Positions 16,571 to 25,846 of a DNA stretch of 64,000 nucleotides are shown piece by piece. This DNA comes from Chitinophagales bacterium (GTDB taxonomy: Bacteria > Bacteroidota > Bacteroidia > Chitinophagales > Chitinophagaceae), in the NCBI GenBank assembly GCA_020636505.1, contig JACJXR010000001.1, positions 434,001-498,000 of the forward strand, read 5' to 3'. The notes under the pieces are model-generated. The model saw only the letters and a list, made by a program, of their open reading frames with translations. It did no database searches and was not told where the DNA came from. Position 1 is the stretch's first letter. Every line of letters starts with the position of its first letter. Position numbers and translations under genes: made by a program.

Positions 16571-17005
16571 ATGGACCCGAATAACATAAAGAAAGAGTAC
16601 AGCAACGGCGAAGTGACCGTGGTATGGCAGTCAGGACTGTGCATTCATTCCAAAAACTGTTGGACAGGATTGATATCCGTATTCAATCCCAAAAACAGGC
16701 CATGGATAAATATGGACGGTGCGGATACAGCCACCATTATGGCACAGGTCGAGAAATGCCCTTCAGGTGCATTGAGCTATTATAAGAATGAAGAACAGCA
16801 AGAGGCCAAAAGTGAGCAAAGCGATATAAAAGTGGAAGTGACCAAGAACGGGCCTTACTTGGTGCATGGAGAAGTGACCATCCAACACAAAGACGGAACC
16901 AAAGAGCGTAAAAAGAAAGTGACTGCATTGTGTCGCTGTGGACAATCTAACAACAAACCGTTTTGCGACGGTACACACAGAAAATGCGGCTTTAAGGACG
17001 AATAA
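16571..17005 (+). CDS. Two-cluster iron-sulfur protein: Fer4_19 plus CDGSH
   Basis: A 144-residue protein combining two small iron-sulfur modules. Residues 5-70 are a divergent mono-cluster ferredoxin domain (Fer4_19 type) with C24, C30 and C63 in GLCIHSKNC and EKCPSGALSYY. Residues 98-142 are a CDGSH/mitoNEET-type zinc-finger-like domain with C121, C123, C132 and H136 in CRCGQSNNKPFCDGTH, which holds a 2Fe-2S cluster by three Cys and one His. It should be a soluble electron carrier or cluster donor. The stop codon overlaps the start of the Nudix gene (TAATG), indicating coupled expression. Confidence 0.9.
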   Translation: MDPNNIKKEYSNGEVTVVWQSGLCIHSKNCWTGLISVFNPKNRPWINMDGADTATIMAQVEKCPSGALSYYKNEEQQEAKSEQSDIKVEVTKNGPYLVHGEVTIQHKDGTKERKKKVTALCRCGQSNNKPFCDGTHRKCGFKDE

Positions 17006-17643
17006 TGTATTACACAGACCGGATAGAGGAACTGAAAAAGCTGCTGCAAGAGCCGTTGCCCGGTGTAGAAGCACAAAACAAGATGGCTGCTCGTGCTCGC
17101 ATGCTTCCGTTGGAGGTACCCGAAAACGTGAGGCAGAGTGCGGTACTTGGCCTATTATATCCGCAGAACGATATACTCAACCTCTTATTGATAAAGCGTA
17201 CCGAAGATGGCAAACCACATAGTGGTCAGATAAGCTTTCCCGGTGGCAGACAAGACCCTATAGACAAAGACCTGCAAGAGACTGCACTCAGAGAAACGTT
17301 TGAAGAGGTGGGTGTGCCTTCAGGGCAGATAGAAGTGATAGGAGCATTATCATCCTTGTACATACCCGTGAGCAATAACAATGTACATCCTTTCGTAGGT
17401 TTCGCATCACACCGTCCCGACTATGTCCTCAATGCCGATGAGGTGCAATATGTATTGGAAGTACCCTTACACGAACTGCTGACCGAAGAGAAGAAAACAA
17501 TACAGGAGATAAGACCATCTTCCATGCCGCATCTCACAATAAAAGCTCCTGCTTACCGATGGGATGACGATCACCTTATATGGGGTGCCACTGCCATGAT
17601 GATAGCCGAATTGGAAGAAGTACTACGAGCTAATCCTTTTTAG
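17005..17643 (+). CDS. Nudix hydrolase, CoA pyrophosphatase type
   Basis: A 212-residue protein. The Nudix box is GGRQDPIDKDLQETALRETFEEVGV read in two parts (residues 80-104), with the REtfEEvG core intact. Upstream is the CoA-specific UPF0035 motif LLLIKRTEDGKPHSGQISFPGG. These together point to an enzyme that cleaves CoA or its oxidised/acyl derivatives to 3',5'-ADP and phosphopantetheine. The start overlaps the stop codon of the iron-sulfur protein. A short stem (ACCCT/AGGGT) lies about 45 bp downstream but is too weak to call a terminator. Confidence 0.9.
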   Translation: MYYTDRIEELKKLLQEPLPGVEAQNKMAARARMLPLEVPENVRQSAVLGLLYPQNDILNLLLIKRTEDGKPHSGQISFPGGRQDPIDKDLQETALRETFEEVGVPSGQIEVIGALSSLYIPVSNNNVHPFVGFASHRPDYVLNADEVQYVLEVPLHELLTEEKKTIQEIRPSSMPHLTIKAPAYRWDDDHLIWGATAMMIAELEEVLRANPF

Positions 17644-17750
17644 GAACGGTACGGAATATCACATCCCTCAATACAGAACCCACTCCAAAACCCTTGTCAG
17701 GGTATTTGTAATGATGTAAATAGTGTTGGTGCAAAGGAGTGCAATGTATG

Positions 17751-20126
17751 TTACGCCTGTGTTTCCTGCTCTTCGTCGTCCTCGTTGATGAACCACTTAG
17801 GCGACTTGCTCTTCTTGAGTATCTTATCCATCCACAGCAGTAATGCCGGCTGCAGAATAAGGTTGGTGATCATCGCAATGAACAACGTCATCGATGTAAG
17901 CAAGCCTAGCGACTTGGTGCCGTCGAACTTGGAAAGTATAAACACCCCAAAGCCTGCGATAAGTATCAGTGAAGTATAGATGATGCTGAGTCCTGTATCG
18001 TGAATGGTCTTATGTACCGTACTGGCAATATCATCGTCGTTGCGCTCCAACTCTTGCCTGAAGTTGACCAAGAAGCGAATAGTGACATCCACCGTTATAC
18101 CCAATGCCACACTGAACACCAGTACCGTCGACGGTTTGATGACTATACCACTCCACCCCATGATACCGGCAGTGATGATGAGCGGGATGATATTGATGAC
18201 GATCGATATGAGCAGTATCCTCCAAGAGCGGAACAAGACCACCATACAACCGAATATCATTACAAATGCCAACAGAATACTGTTACGCAGGCTCTTGATG
18301 ATGAACTTACTACCCTCCAAGTATATCACACTCACCCCCGTGAACGTGACATCGTAACGAGACGAATCGAATATCTCTGCAACCTTGGGACGTATGCTGT
18401 CCAACAACGGAGGCAACCTCTTGGTACCGATGTCTTTTATGTTAAAGCTGATACGCGCCTCTTGTTTATTACTGTCCACAAATGAGCTGACCACCTTGCT
18501 GAACATATTCCCCTCTTCTCCTTCGTTGGCACCCTTCATGCGCAAGTATGGCTGTATGAATGCCGCATCGAACATGTTGGGCACACCGAAACTTGAGCTG
18601 TCGCCCATATAATATGCTTGCCTTGCAAATTTCACCGCTTCTATATACGACAATGAACTACCCACATCAGGGTACTGCTTCATTTCACGGTTCAGTCTGT
18701 CGATTTTCTGCATGGTGCCGAGTGTTGTCACGGCATTGCGCTTGCGTGCATCCACCACTATCTCCAATGGCATCACCCCGTTGAAGTTCTGTTCAAAAAA
18801 CTTCATGTCGGTATATACGCTATTGTCTTCAGGAAGGTCGTCCACTATATAACCAACAGACTGCAAACGGTACATACCCCATACAGAACCCGCAACCACC
18901 GCAGCACTCGCAACATATATCCATGGGCGGTGACTGAACACCCAGTCTGTAAAGAAGGTCAATATCTTATTGACGAACTTGTTTTGCAGGTAATTGACAT
19001 GCCTACCCTTTGGAGCAGGCAAGAAGCTGTACAATGCAGGAATGAATATCAGCGAGATGATGAACAAGGCCACGATATTCAATGCGGCAACTATACCGAA
19101 GCTCTTAAGTAATGCACTCTCAGTAAATGCGAATACACCAAAACCTATGGCTGTCGTCATGTTCGTGAACAGGGTAACGATACCCATTTTGTCCACCATG
19201 CGCAGTAGCGCCTTGGGCTTATTCCGACTCTTATTGAACTCAGTATGATACTTATTGAGGAAGTATATACAGTTAGGGATACCGATAACAACCACAAGTG
19301 ATGGTATCAAACCGGTAAGCACAGTAATCTCATATCCGAGCAACGCCATTGTACCCAACGACCAAATAACTCCGATGGCTACTATTATCATGGAAGTGAC
19401 AACAGCCATGAACGAGCGGAAGAACAATGCCAGGATGGTTGCGGTCAATAAGAAGGATAGAATAAGGAATAGCCTCATCTCATCCTTTATCATCTTCATG
19501 ACGCTGGCACGTATATAAGGCAACCCCGATTTATAAACTTGCACATCGTTATCGGCTGCAAACTTATCTACCAATGCTACTATTTCTTCATTTACCTTAT
19601 CCCTTTTCTTGGAGTTAAGCACCTCTTTATCGATGCTCAAACCCATCAGGTAAGAGTTGGTTCCCTTATTATAAAGCAAGCCTCTGTAAAAAGGCAGGTT
19701 GAAAAAAGCGGTTTTGAACGAATCCATATCGCTCGTACCAACTTGGTCGATAAGGTTGACGGTATTCAACTTGCCCGATACGGTATCCTTAACAATGTTG
19801 ATGGCAGTAGGTACACTCAGTACATTCTCTACCGCATCTATCTGAGCAAGGTCTTTGGCCAATTGAGCATATTGCTCGAAAAACTCTTTTTCAAAGAATT
19901 TATCGGTTTGTATACCGACAACCATCAGGTTACCGTCCTCGCCGAATTTTTCGCGGAACTTCTGATACTCCAGATACTTTGGATTGTCTCGTGGGATGGC
20001 ATCTCCATATTTGTAGCTTAAGTGTACATCCTGAGCTTTATAGCCCATAAATGCTGTGGCGGCGAGCAGCAATACCAATAATGCCACTCGAAATTTGATA
20101 ATAAACACCGCTACCTTATGCCACAT
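17751..20126 (-). CDS. RND/MMPL-superfamily membrane transporter (HAE3-like)
   Basis: A 791-residue inner-membrane protein with the RND half-repeat layout: an N-terminal helix (VAVFIIKFRVALLVLLLAATAFMGY), a periplasmic loop, a bundle of five or six helices beginning EMRLFLILSFLLTATILALFF, then the same arrangement again in the C-terminal half (SILLAFVMIFGCMVVLFRSW ... FGVFILSKFDGTKSLGLLTS). It lacks the long loops of AcrB-type pumps, which fits the hydrophobe/amphiphile exporter HAE3 or patched-like group that moves lipids or hopanoid-like molecules. No membrane-fusion or outer-membrane partner is adjacent. The cytosolic tail is acidic (DEDDEEQETQA type). The substrate cannot be predicted. 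Confidence 0.9.
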   Translation of the reverse strand: MWHKVAVFIIKFRVALLVLLLAATAFMGYKAQDVHLSYKYGDAIPRDNPKYLEYQKFREKFGEDGNLMVVGIQTDKFFEKEFFEQYAQLAKDLAQIDAVENVLSVPTAINIVKDTVSGKLNTVNLIDQVGTSDMDSFKTAFFNLPFYRGLLYNKGTNSYLMGLSIDKEVLNSKKRDKVNEEIVALVDKFAADNDVQVYKSGLPYIRASVMKMIKDEMRLFLILSFLLTATILALFFRSFMAVVTSMIIVAIGVIWSLGTMALLGYEITVLTGLIPSLVVVIGIPNCIYFLNKYHTEFNKSRNKPKALLRMVDKMGIVTLFTNMTTAIGFGVFAFTESALLKSFGIVAALNIVALFIISLIFIPALYSFLPAPKGRHVNYLQNKFVNKILTFFTDWVFSHRPWIYVASAAVVAGSVWGMYRLQSVGYIVDDLPEDNSVYTDMKFFEQNFNGVMPLEIVVDARKRNAVTTLGTMQKIDRLNREMKQYPDVGSSLSYIEAVKFARQAYYMGDSSSFGVPNMFDAAFIQPYLRMKGANEGEEGNMFSKVVSSFVDSNKQEARISFNIKDIGTKRLPPLLDSIRPKVAEIFDSSRYDVTFTGVSVIYLEGSKFIIKSLRNSILLAFVMIFGCMVVLFRSWRILLISIVINIIPLIITAGIMGWSGIVIKPSTVLVFSVALGITVDVTIRFLVNFRQELERNDDDIASTVHKTIHDTGLSIIYTSLILIAGFGVFILSKFDGTKSLGLLTSMTLFIAMITNLILQPALLLWMDKILKKSKSPKWFINEDDEEQETQA

Positions 20127-20146
20127 CCTACGGAAAATTGAGGCAG

Positions 20147-20154
20147 CAAAAGTA
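20147..20154 (-). promoter_or_regulatory. Promoter of the RND/MMPL gene, -7 element
   Basis: On the minus strand TACTTTTG matches TAnnTTTG exactly, 21 bp before the ATG at 20126. Confidence 0.55.
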
Positions 20155-20211
20155 GTAAAATAAGTACACTTACGGGAGCAAAGGCACTTAGAGAGATGTT
20201 AATACATCAGT

Positions 20212-20997
20212 CTATAAGCCAATGGCGAAATCATCTGCATCTTTCAAGAACCCGAATTGAGCTCGTGCGGTCGTAACCTGTTCTTTATCAATGGTAACGG
20301 TTTCACAAACAGGGTTTTGTGACTTTTGCCACAGCAGCTCGCCCAAGGGGCTGAACACGCTGCTGTCCCCACTGTAGCTGATACCATTACCGTCCTCTCC
20401 CACACGGTTGAGCCCGATCACGTAACTCATGTTCTCTATCGCTCGGGCTTGCAGTAATGCCTTCCAGGGCAAGCTTCTGCGCTCGGGCCAATTGGCCACA
20501 TACAGCAACACATCGTACTCCTCATTTTGGTTTCGCGACCAAACAGGGAAACGAAGATCGTAGCAAACCATCAGGCAGATACGAAACCCCTTTACGCTTA
20601 CTATCAAGCGTCTGTCACCGGCATTGTAGTGCTTATCTTCATCCGCATAGCCAAACAGGTGGCGCTTGTCATAATGGTATACATACCCATCAGGCTGCAC
20701 CCACAACATGCGATTGTAGTATTTGCCCTCTTCTTCTATTATCAGGCTGCCGGTCAATATGCAACGATGCTTTGCGGCCATATCCTTCATCCACTGTACT
20801 GAAGCACCCGACATTGGCTCGGCCAACCTTTCAGGAGCCATGCTGAACCCTGTGCTGAACATTTCGGGCAACACTATTATTTCTTTCTTATCCTTTACGT
20901 CCTCGATATACTTCGTGTACCTATCCAAGTTCGCTTGCTTATCTTCCCAAACAATGTTGGGTTGTATCAGCGTGAAATTCAATTGCGGCTCAGGCAT
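20212..20997 (-). CDS. Omega-amidase / YafV-like nitrilase-superfamily hydrolase
   Basis: A 261-residue carbon-nitrogen hydrolase with the full catalytic triad: E45 in IVLPEMFSTGFSM, K111 in YHYDKRHLFGYADED and C145 in CLMVCYDLRFPVW. The GYADED sequence and the overall length match the YafV/Nit2 omega-amidase group, which hydrolyses 2-oxoglutaramate and 2-oxosuccinamate after transamination of glutamine or asparagine. A methionine aminotransferase-like gene, a frequent functional partner (KAT/omega-amidase route), is at 52228-53382 but not adjacent. The gene is divergent from the secreted protein at 21048. Confidence 0.9.
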   Translation of the reverse strand: MPEPQLNFTLIQPNIVWEDKQANLDRYTKYIEDVKDKKEIIVLPEMFSTGFSMAPERLAEPMSGASVQWMKDMAAKHRCILTGSLIIEEEGKYYNRMLWVQPDGYVYHYDKRHLFGYADEDKHYNAGDRRLIVSVKGFRICLMVCYDLRFPVWSRNQNEEYDVLLYVANWPERRSLPWKALLQARAIENMSYVIGLNRVGEDGNGISYSGDSSVFSPLGELLWQKSQNPVCETVTIDKEQVTTARAQFGFLKDADDFAIGL

Positions 20998-21019
20998 GGC
21001 AGTTTCGTTTAATTTTAGA

Positions 21020-21027
21020 TACTTTTG
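21020..21027 (+). promoter_or_regulatory. Promoter of the 21048 gene, -7 element
   Basis: TACTTTTG matches TAnnTTTG exactly, 20 bp before the ATG at 21048. Confidence 0.55.
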
Positions 21028-21047
21028 GATATAAGAAACATCAATCT

Positions 21048-21746
21048 ATGAAAAAACTGACTTTATTACTACTGGTATTGTTCCCACTGTTGAGTTTTGG
21101 CAAAGGTGATGGCATACTCGGCCATTGGCACGAAGTGATAAGATTGGGGACGGATGGGAGAAAAGTGGAGTTCCGCGACACCATCTTTTTGGAGTTCAAG
21201 CAAGGCAACGAGTTCATATGGCAAAAAAAGAACAGCTTTATCCAGCGCGGGGTATACAAATCTGAGAATGGAGGTAAGAACCTTGATATAGGTATCCGCT
21301 ACTTCACCGTATTGGAGATAAAGAAGAATAAACGCCTTGTATTGAAAGACCAAGCCGGCACCTATGAGTTTGAACCTTACACTCCGGTAAGCCAAATGGT
21401 ACCGGGCCGTGCTCCCGAAACTTATGCTCCTGTTACAAGCATCAACCAAATGGTGGGCGAATGGGACAAGTTCAAAGGAACAAGCAACGCCACACAGCAA
21501 CAAATAGACTATACACGCACGGTGAAAAAAGTAACCGTATTCTCAAGTCCTAAAGACGGTAAGTTGGGCTATATCTATGCCGGCCGCGATGGCGAAACCG
21601 CATCTTGGTATATAGAGAGCTTCTCCAACCAAACCTTGTTCTGCAACGGTAAAGACAAAAGGCAGTTTAAAGTGTTGAAAGCCGCCAACAACGAATTGAT
21701 AATAGAAGGTGAGGGCTTTACTTATTTCTTAAGGAAATTCAGGTAA
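21048..21746 (+). CDS. Secreted protein with two lipocalin-like halves, unknown role
   Basis: A 232-residue protein with a signal peptide (KKLTLLLLVLFPLLSFG). The mature part appears to be two beta-rich units, each opening with a G-x-W signature: ILGHWHEVIRLGTDGRKVEF near residue 24 and MVGEWDKFKGTSNATQQQ near residue 136. That is reminiscent of lipocalin-like domains in Bacteroidota. No catalytic motif is recognisable. The gene is convergent with the small gene at 21749, with 2 bp between them. Confidence 0.75.
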   Translation: MKKLTLLLLVLFPLLSFGKGDGILGHWHEVIRLGTDGRKVEFRDTIFLEFKQGNEFIWQKKNSFIQRGVYKSENGGKNLDIGIRYFTVLEIKKNKRLVLKDQAGTYEFEPYTPVSQMVPGRAPETYAPVTSINQMVGEWDKFKGTSNATQQQIDYTRTVKKVTVFSSPKDGKLGYIYAGRDGETASWYIESFSNQTLFCNGKDKRQFKVLKAANNELIIEGEGFTYFLRKFR

Positions 21747-21748
21747 GG

Positions 21749-22084
21749 TTATATATAGTCGGTTACTTCTACGGTATCGAATAAAAAGTTCATATTCAAG
21801 CTTGGTAATCCTGAGCCTTGTAGAATTATCAGCTTTATCTCGATACCATTTTTGTGTTGTGAGGTTTCACTCCAATTTATTTCATAACCGGTATTATCTG
21901 CAGTATAAAGTAACCCATCGATGGTTATTTCAGATACGCTTTTAAATGTTACTTTTTTTACATCGTAAGTTTCATCTCTGGAAATAGAGACAACAAAATC
22001 GATAGTATTCTTTTCATTATTAATGTCTATTGATTCAACAGGTAGATCATGAAATTCTATTCCCGTTAATTTTTCTATTTCCAT
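21749..22084 (-). CDS. Small acidic hypothetical protein coupled to GT39
   Basis: A 111-residue soluble protein without signal peptide, predicted mostly as beta strands (TIDFVVSISRDETYDVKKVTF, IEIKLIILQG). I do not recognise the family. Its ATG lies 1 bp after the stop of the glycosyltransferase gene, so it is almost certainly co-translated with it. It resembles in size the small immunity-like or accessory proteins of Bacteroidota, but nothing in the sequence supports a specific function. Confidence 0.7.
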   Translation of the reverse strand: MEIEKLTGIEFHDLPVESIDINNEKNTIDFVVSISRDETYDVKKVTFKSVSEITIDGLLYTADNTGYEINWSETSQHKNGIEIKLIILQGSGLPSLNMNFLFDTVEVTDYI

Positions 22085-22085
22085 T

Positions 22086-23735
22086 TTACTTCACTTTCAA
22101 CAAGTAATATTTCATCAACGATTCTTCCCGCGTCTTGTGATTGAGAAACTTTGGTTTCAACTCACTGATACGAAAGCAGCCTCCCTGTGCCACCATATCA
22201 TAATTCAAGCCTTGCTCGTTCAGGGCCGCCAACCCTTCGTCTTGGGTCAATACATATTTACCTGTGGCTATTTGAGATTCATCTCCGGTTATCACCGCTT
22301 CGGAATAATAGTGCAAAGAATTGAGCGGATCGGCTGTGCGATAGTGTATGATGTCTTCAGTAGGTATCTTATGTTCTTTGATGTACTTGGACATGATATT
22401 ACCCAACTGATAATCGAACAAACGATAATAGAAATGATGCGTAAGAATGATATTGGCGAGTATTATGGCGGCAGCACTCAGCATGATGGGTTTGTGTGGG
22501 ATGTCTTTTCTGAACAACAGATAAACCCATATGGCCGCTATCACTATCCATACAATAAACAAACTGCTGTATGCAGGGAAGGTAATGGTACTCACCAACA
22601 ATGCAGCAGTCAACACTCCGACTGACACAACCCATTGTACCACTTTCAGCCCCTTGTATAAACCTTTGTATTGCCCGTCTTCAAAAATCCTTTTCAATAG
22701 CGCTGCACACATGATGGCAGCCAAAGGAAAAACGATGAATATATAATGTGGCAATTGATAGTTTGAAGAACCCAATGCCAGGTATGCGATGATGAATCCA
22801 CCTGTGGTTATCCATTCTTGGTTTCCTTTCAGGCGGAACTTTTGTTTCACCAACTCCACCACATTCACCAACAATGCGGGGATGAATATCAATATCCACG
22901 GCAGGAAAGACCAAAGCATATTCGACAAAAGGAAATCCAAACCCGCACCATTGTTCCAAGGGCTTTCACCCGTTATGCGTCCAAAACTCTGCGACCAGTA
23001 GAAGAACCTTAATCCTGATACACCTGTGAGATTGTTGACCATCTTACCCGGTTGTGCATCGAATTGCCGGTACAGTCCTATACTCATGGGTATGAGCAAA
23101 ACAGCAATAACCAAAATGCCTATGAGATATTGCCATTTGAAGAATCTGCGCCACTGCCTTTTCAGTACCCAATCGCTGCCAAAACAGAAGATGGGCACAA
23201 AGAGGGCTATCGGCCCCTTGCTCATCATACCGAAGGCTATAGCGGCACAGCCCAATAGCAGGTGATGCAATTTCTTGTGTACTTCCCATTCTTTTATCAA
23301 CCATATGGCAGTGATGGTCCAACTCATGAGTACCGTATCGGTACGAATATCATTGGTCATAAGGAACATACCCTGACAAGTACCGAATATAAGTGCAGCC
23401 ATACGACCCGTATTCTCTCCGTATAGCAGTCTTGCCAACCTGTATGTGGCGTATATGGCAAACAGAGCGAACAGTATAGAAGGTAATTTGAAACCGATAT
23501 TACTTACACCGAATATCTTGATGCCTATAGCGCTTATCCAAAAGAGGAATGGTGGCTTATCCAAATAATCAATACCACGGTCGAACAATTGCAGATAGCT
23601 TCCGGTTTCCGCCATCTCTCGGCTTATCTCCGCATACTGACTGGCATCGATATCCATAATACCCACTCGTACTGCAGAAATATGCAATACAGCCAGCACA
23701 ACGAATATCCAAACAGGAACTTTAGGCATCGGCAA
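22086..23735 (-). CDS. GT39-type membrane glycosyltransferase (ArnT/PMT-like)
   Basis: A 549-residue protein with about a dozen hydrophobic helices. The first periplasmic loop carries the acidic signature GIMDIDASQYAEIS near residue 25, followed by DRGIDYLDKPPFLFW, the typical layout of dolichyl/undecaprenyl-phosphate-sugar dependent GT-C transferases. These enzymes move a sugar or amino sugar from a lipid carrier to lipid A, a glycan or a protein on the periplasmic face. The acceptor cannot be read. It is divergent from the dipeptide epimerase and followed with a 1-bp gap by a small unknown gene. Confidence 0.9.
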   Translation of the reverse strand: MPMPKVPVWIFVVLAVLHISAVRVGIMDIDASQYAEISREMAETGSYLQLFDRGIDYLDKPPFLFWISAIGIKIFGVSNIGFKLPSILFALFAIYATYRLARLLYGENTGRMAALIFGTCQGMFLMTNDIRTDTVLMSWTITAIWLIKEWEVHKKLHHLLLGCAAIAFGMMSKGPIALFVPIFCFGSDWVLKRQWRRFFKWQYLIGILVIAVLLIPMSIGLYRQFDAQPGKMVNNLTGVSGLRFFYWSQSFGRITGESPWNNGAGLDFLLSNMLWSFLPWILIFIPALLVNVVELVKQKFRLKGNQEWITTGGFIIAYLALGSSNYQLPHYIFIVFPLAAIMCAALLKRIFEDGQYKGLYKGLKVVQWVVSVGVLTAALLVSTITFPAYSSLFIVWIVIAAIWVYLLFRKDIPHKPIMLSAAAIILANIILTHHFYYRLFDYQLGNIMSKYIKEHKIPTEDIIHYRTADPLNSLHYYSEAVITGDESQIATGKYVLTQDEGLAALNEQGLNYDMVAQGGCFRISELKPKFLNHKTREESLMKYYLLKVK

Positions 23736-23748
23736 AATTTTACAATCG

Positions 23749-23756
23749 CAAAAATA
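23749..23756 (-). promoter_or_regulatory. Promoter of the GT39 gene, -7 element
   Basis: Minus-strand TATTTTTG matches TAnnTTTG exactly, 13 bp before the ATG at 23735, implying a very short leader. Confidence 0.5.
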
Positions 23757-23772
23757 ATTGCAATTTTATCGA

Positions 23773-24804
23773 ATGTTGCAATTACGGCATTTTAAGTACG
23801 ACTTGGCATTCAAGTACCCCTTTACCACATACAAAGGAACGAAAACCCATCAACCTATGCTTGTGGTGGCGTTGAGCATGGGTAGACTGTACGGCTGTGG
23901 CGAGGTTGGGGCCATATCCTATTACGATGTGACCGTTGATGGAATGATAGAGCAATTAGAAGCCAAACGCAATGTTATAGAGCGATATTCCATCACCGAC
24001 CCCGAACGTTTTTGGCATTTCTTGCATCATCTTTTACCGGGACAAAACTTCTTGATCGCCGCACTGGATATAGCCGGTTGGGACCTATTCGCCAAAATGC
24101 GGAACAAACCCATATATGAATTATTGGGCTTGAAATGGGAGAACGTACCCATGACCGACTATACCATTGGCATGGACGACATGGATGAAATGGTGAAAAA
24201 GCTGAAACAAAATCCATGGCCACTGTACAAGGTAAAAATGGGAAGGCCCGATGATATAGATCTTGTAAAAGCCATTCGCGATAATACAAATGCGTCCATA
24301 CGTGTTGATGCCAACGAAGGATGGCAGTTTGAAGATGCCAAACGTATCATTCCCGAATTGGAGCAGCTTGGTGTACAAATGATAGAACAACCGCTGCACA
24401 GAGACCAGCATGAAGCGATGAAGGAATTGAAAGCTATTTCTCCATTGCCGTTGTTTGCAGATGAAAGCTGTCAGGTGGAGGGAGACATCGAGCGTTGTGC
24501 GGATGAATTTCACGGGGTGAATGTGAAGTTGGCCAAGTGCGGTGGAATCACTCCTGCCGTGCGTATGATTAAGTCTGCAAAAGAAAAGGGATTGAAAACA
24601 ATGGTGGGCGCCATGTGCGAAGCCAATATAGGCTCTGCAGCCATTGCACAGTTGATGCCTATGTTGGATGAAGTTGATGCGGACGGACCATTGTTACTGA
24701 AAGAAGACATTGCAACAGGACTGACTTATAAAGACGGCATCATCACCTTGAGCGGCAAACCGGGCTTGGGTGTAGACTTTATCGCCAAGAAGTTTGAGAA
24801 ATAA
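23773..24804 (+). CDS. Dipeptide epimerase (L-Ala-D/L-Glu epimerase type)
   Basis: A 343-residue enolase-superfamily enzyme. I use the ATG at 23773 (MLQLRHFKYDLAFKYPF); an in-frame ATG 15 bp upstream adds only MQFYR. Catalytic positions are intact: K153-x-K155 in YKVKMGR, metal ligands D179 (RVDANEGW), E205 (IEQPL) and D230 (LFADES), and K252 in VKLAKCGG. The second lysine of KxK and the late lysine are the usual acid/base pair of epimerases acting on Ala-Glu and other dipeptides released from peptidoglycan. It precedes murB by 28 bp, consistent with cell-wall recycling. Confidence 0.88.
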   Translation: MLQLRHFKYDLAFKYPFTTYKGTKTHQPMLVVALSMGRLYGCGEVGAISYYDVTVDGMIEQLEAKRNVIERYSITDPERFWHFLHHLLPGQNFLIAALDIAGWDLFAKMRNKPIYELLGLKWENVPMTDYTIGMDDMDEMVKKLKQNPWPLYKVKMGRPDDIDLVKAIRDNTNASIRVDANEGWQFEDAKRIIPELEQLGVQMIEQPLHRDQHEAMKELKAISPLPLFADESCQVEGDIERCADEFHGVNVKLAKCGGITPAVRMIKSAKEKGLKTMVGAMCEANIGSAAIAQLMPMLDEVDADGPLLLKEDIATGLTYKDGIITLSGKPGLGVDFIAKKFEK

Positions 24805-24832
24805 ACAAAGTCGTTAGCTAATTTTACCGCAG

Positions 24833-25846
24833 ATGCAGGTACAGCAAAACATCTCATTACTACCATACAATACATTCGGCATAGACGCTAAGGCGGAGCA
24901 ACTGTTGGTTGTAACCGACAAAGCACAATTGGCGGCTATCGCAAACAATAGCACACTACCGAAAGAAAAACACATCATAGGTGGAGGGAGTAACATATTG
25001 CTGACACATGATGTACCGGGACTTACACTACTTAATCAACTAAAAGGCATAGAATTAATAAAAGAAGATGATGCACACGTATGGGTGCAAGTGGCATCAG
25101 GAGAGGTATGGCATGAGTTTGTTCTGTATGCCATCGACCATGATTGGGGAGGAGTAGAGAACCTGTCACTCATACCCGGCACTGTTGGTGCTGCACCTAT
25201 GCAAAACATCGGTGCATACGGAGTGGAAGCCAAAGAAGTCATTGAGACAGTTACAGCATGGCATTGGGAAGAACAAAAATTTTTAACCTATACAAATGAA
25301 GAATGCCACTTCGGTTATAGAGACAGTATTTTCAAACACGAGCTGAAAGAGAAAGTGTTCATCACCGATGTTGTTTTCAAACTTGATAAAGAACACAGCT
25401 TCAATACCAACTATGGTGCCATACAACAGGAGCTTGACAGTGCAGGCGTAAAAGAACTATCCATCAAGGCCATATCCAATGCTGTGATAGCTATACGCAG
25501 CAGTAAGTTGCCCAATCCAAAAGAGATAGGCAATGCCGGCAGCTTTTTCAAAAATCCTGTTATCGCTAAAGAACATTTTGAACAATTACTACAAGAACAT
25601 CCTGAAATACCCCATTACCCTGTTGACGACACCAATGTGAAAGTGCTTGCAGGTTGGTTGATAGAGCAATGTCAATTCAAAGGCATAAAGAGAGGCCATA
25701 CAGGTGTGCATGAAAAACAAGCATTGGTATTGGTGAACAGAGGTGGTGCCAACGGTCAAGAAGTTTGGGAATTATCCGAAGAGATATTACAAACAGTGCA
25801 TAGTAAGTTTGGTATTATGTTAGAACGTGAAGTTCAAATATGGTAA
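24833..25846 (+). CDS. murB: UDP-N-acetylenolpyruvoylglucosamine reductase
   Basis: A 337-residue FAD enzyme making UDP-N-acetylmuramate, the second committed step of peptidoglycan synthesis. The opening NISLLPYNTFGIDAKAEQ is diagnostic. Flavin-binding words are IIGGGSNILLT and SLIPGTVGAAPMQNIGAYGVE. The catalytic serine is S237 in GNAGSFFKNPVI, and the C-terminus has HEKQALVLVNRGGANG. The presence of FGYRDSIFK places it with type I (E. coli-like) MurB. It follows the dipeptide epimerase by 28 bp and its stop codon abuts the stop of the convergent kinase gene. Confidence 0.97.
   Translation: MQVQQNISLLPYNTFGIDAKAEQLLVVTDKAQLAAIANNSTLPKEKHIIGGGSNILLTHDVPGLTLLNQLKGIELIKEDDAHVWVQVASGEVWHEFVLYAIDHDWGGVENLSLIPGTVGAAPMQNIGAYGVEAKEVIETVTAWHWEEQKFLTYTNEECHFGYRDSIFKHELKEKVFITDVVFKLDKEHSFNTNYGAIQQELDSAGVKELSIKAISNAVIAIRSSKLPNPKEIGNAGSFFKNPVIAKEHFEQLLQEHPEIPHYPVDDTNVKVLAGWLIEQCQFKGIKRGHTGVHEKQALVLVNRGGANGQEVWELSEEILQTVHSKFGIMLEREVQIW

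Noticed and set aside
17690..17703. Terminator between the Nudix and RND genes
   Set aside because: The stem is only five base pairs with at most four T, so support is too weak.
21749..22084. Immunity protein call for the small acidic gene
   Set aside because: Only size and acidity suggest it; no toxin neighbour and no family match by eye.
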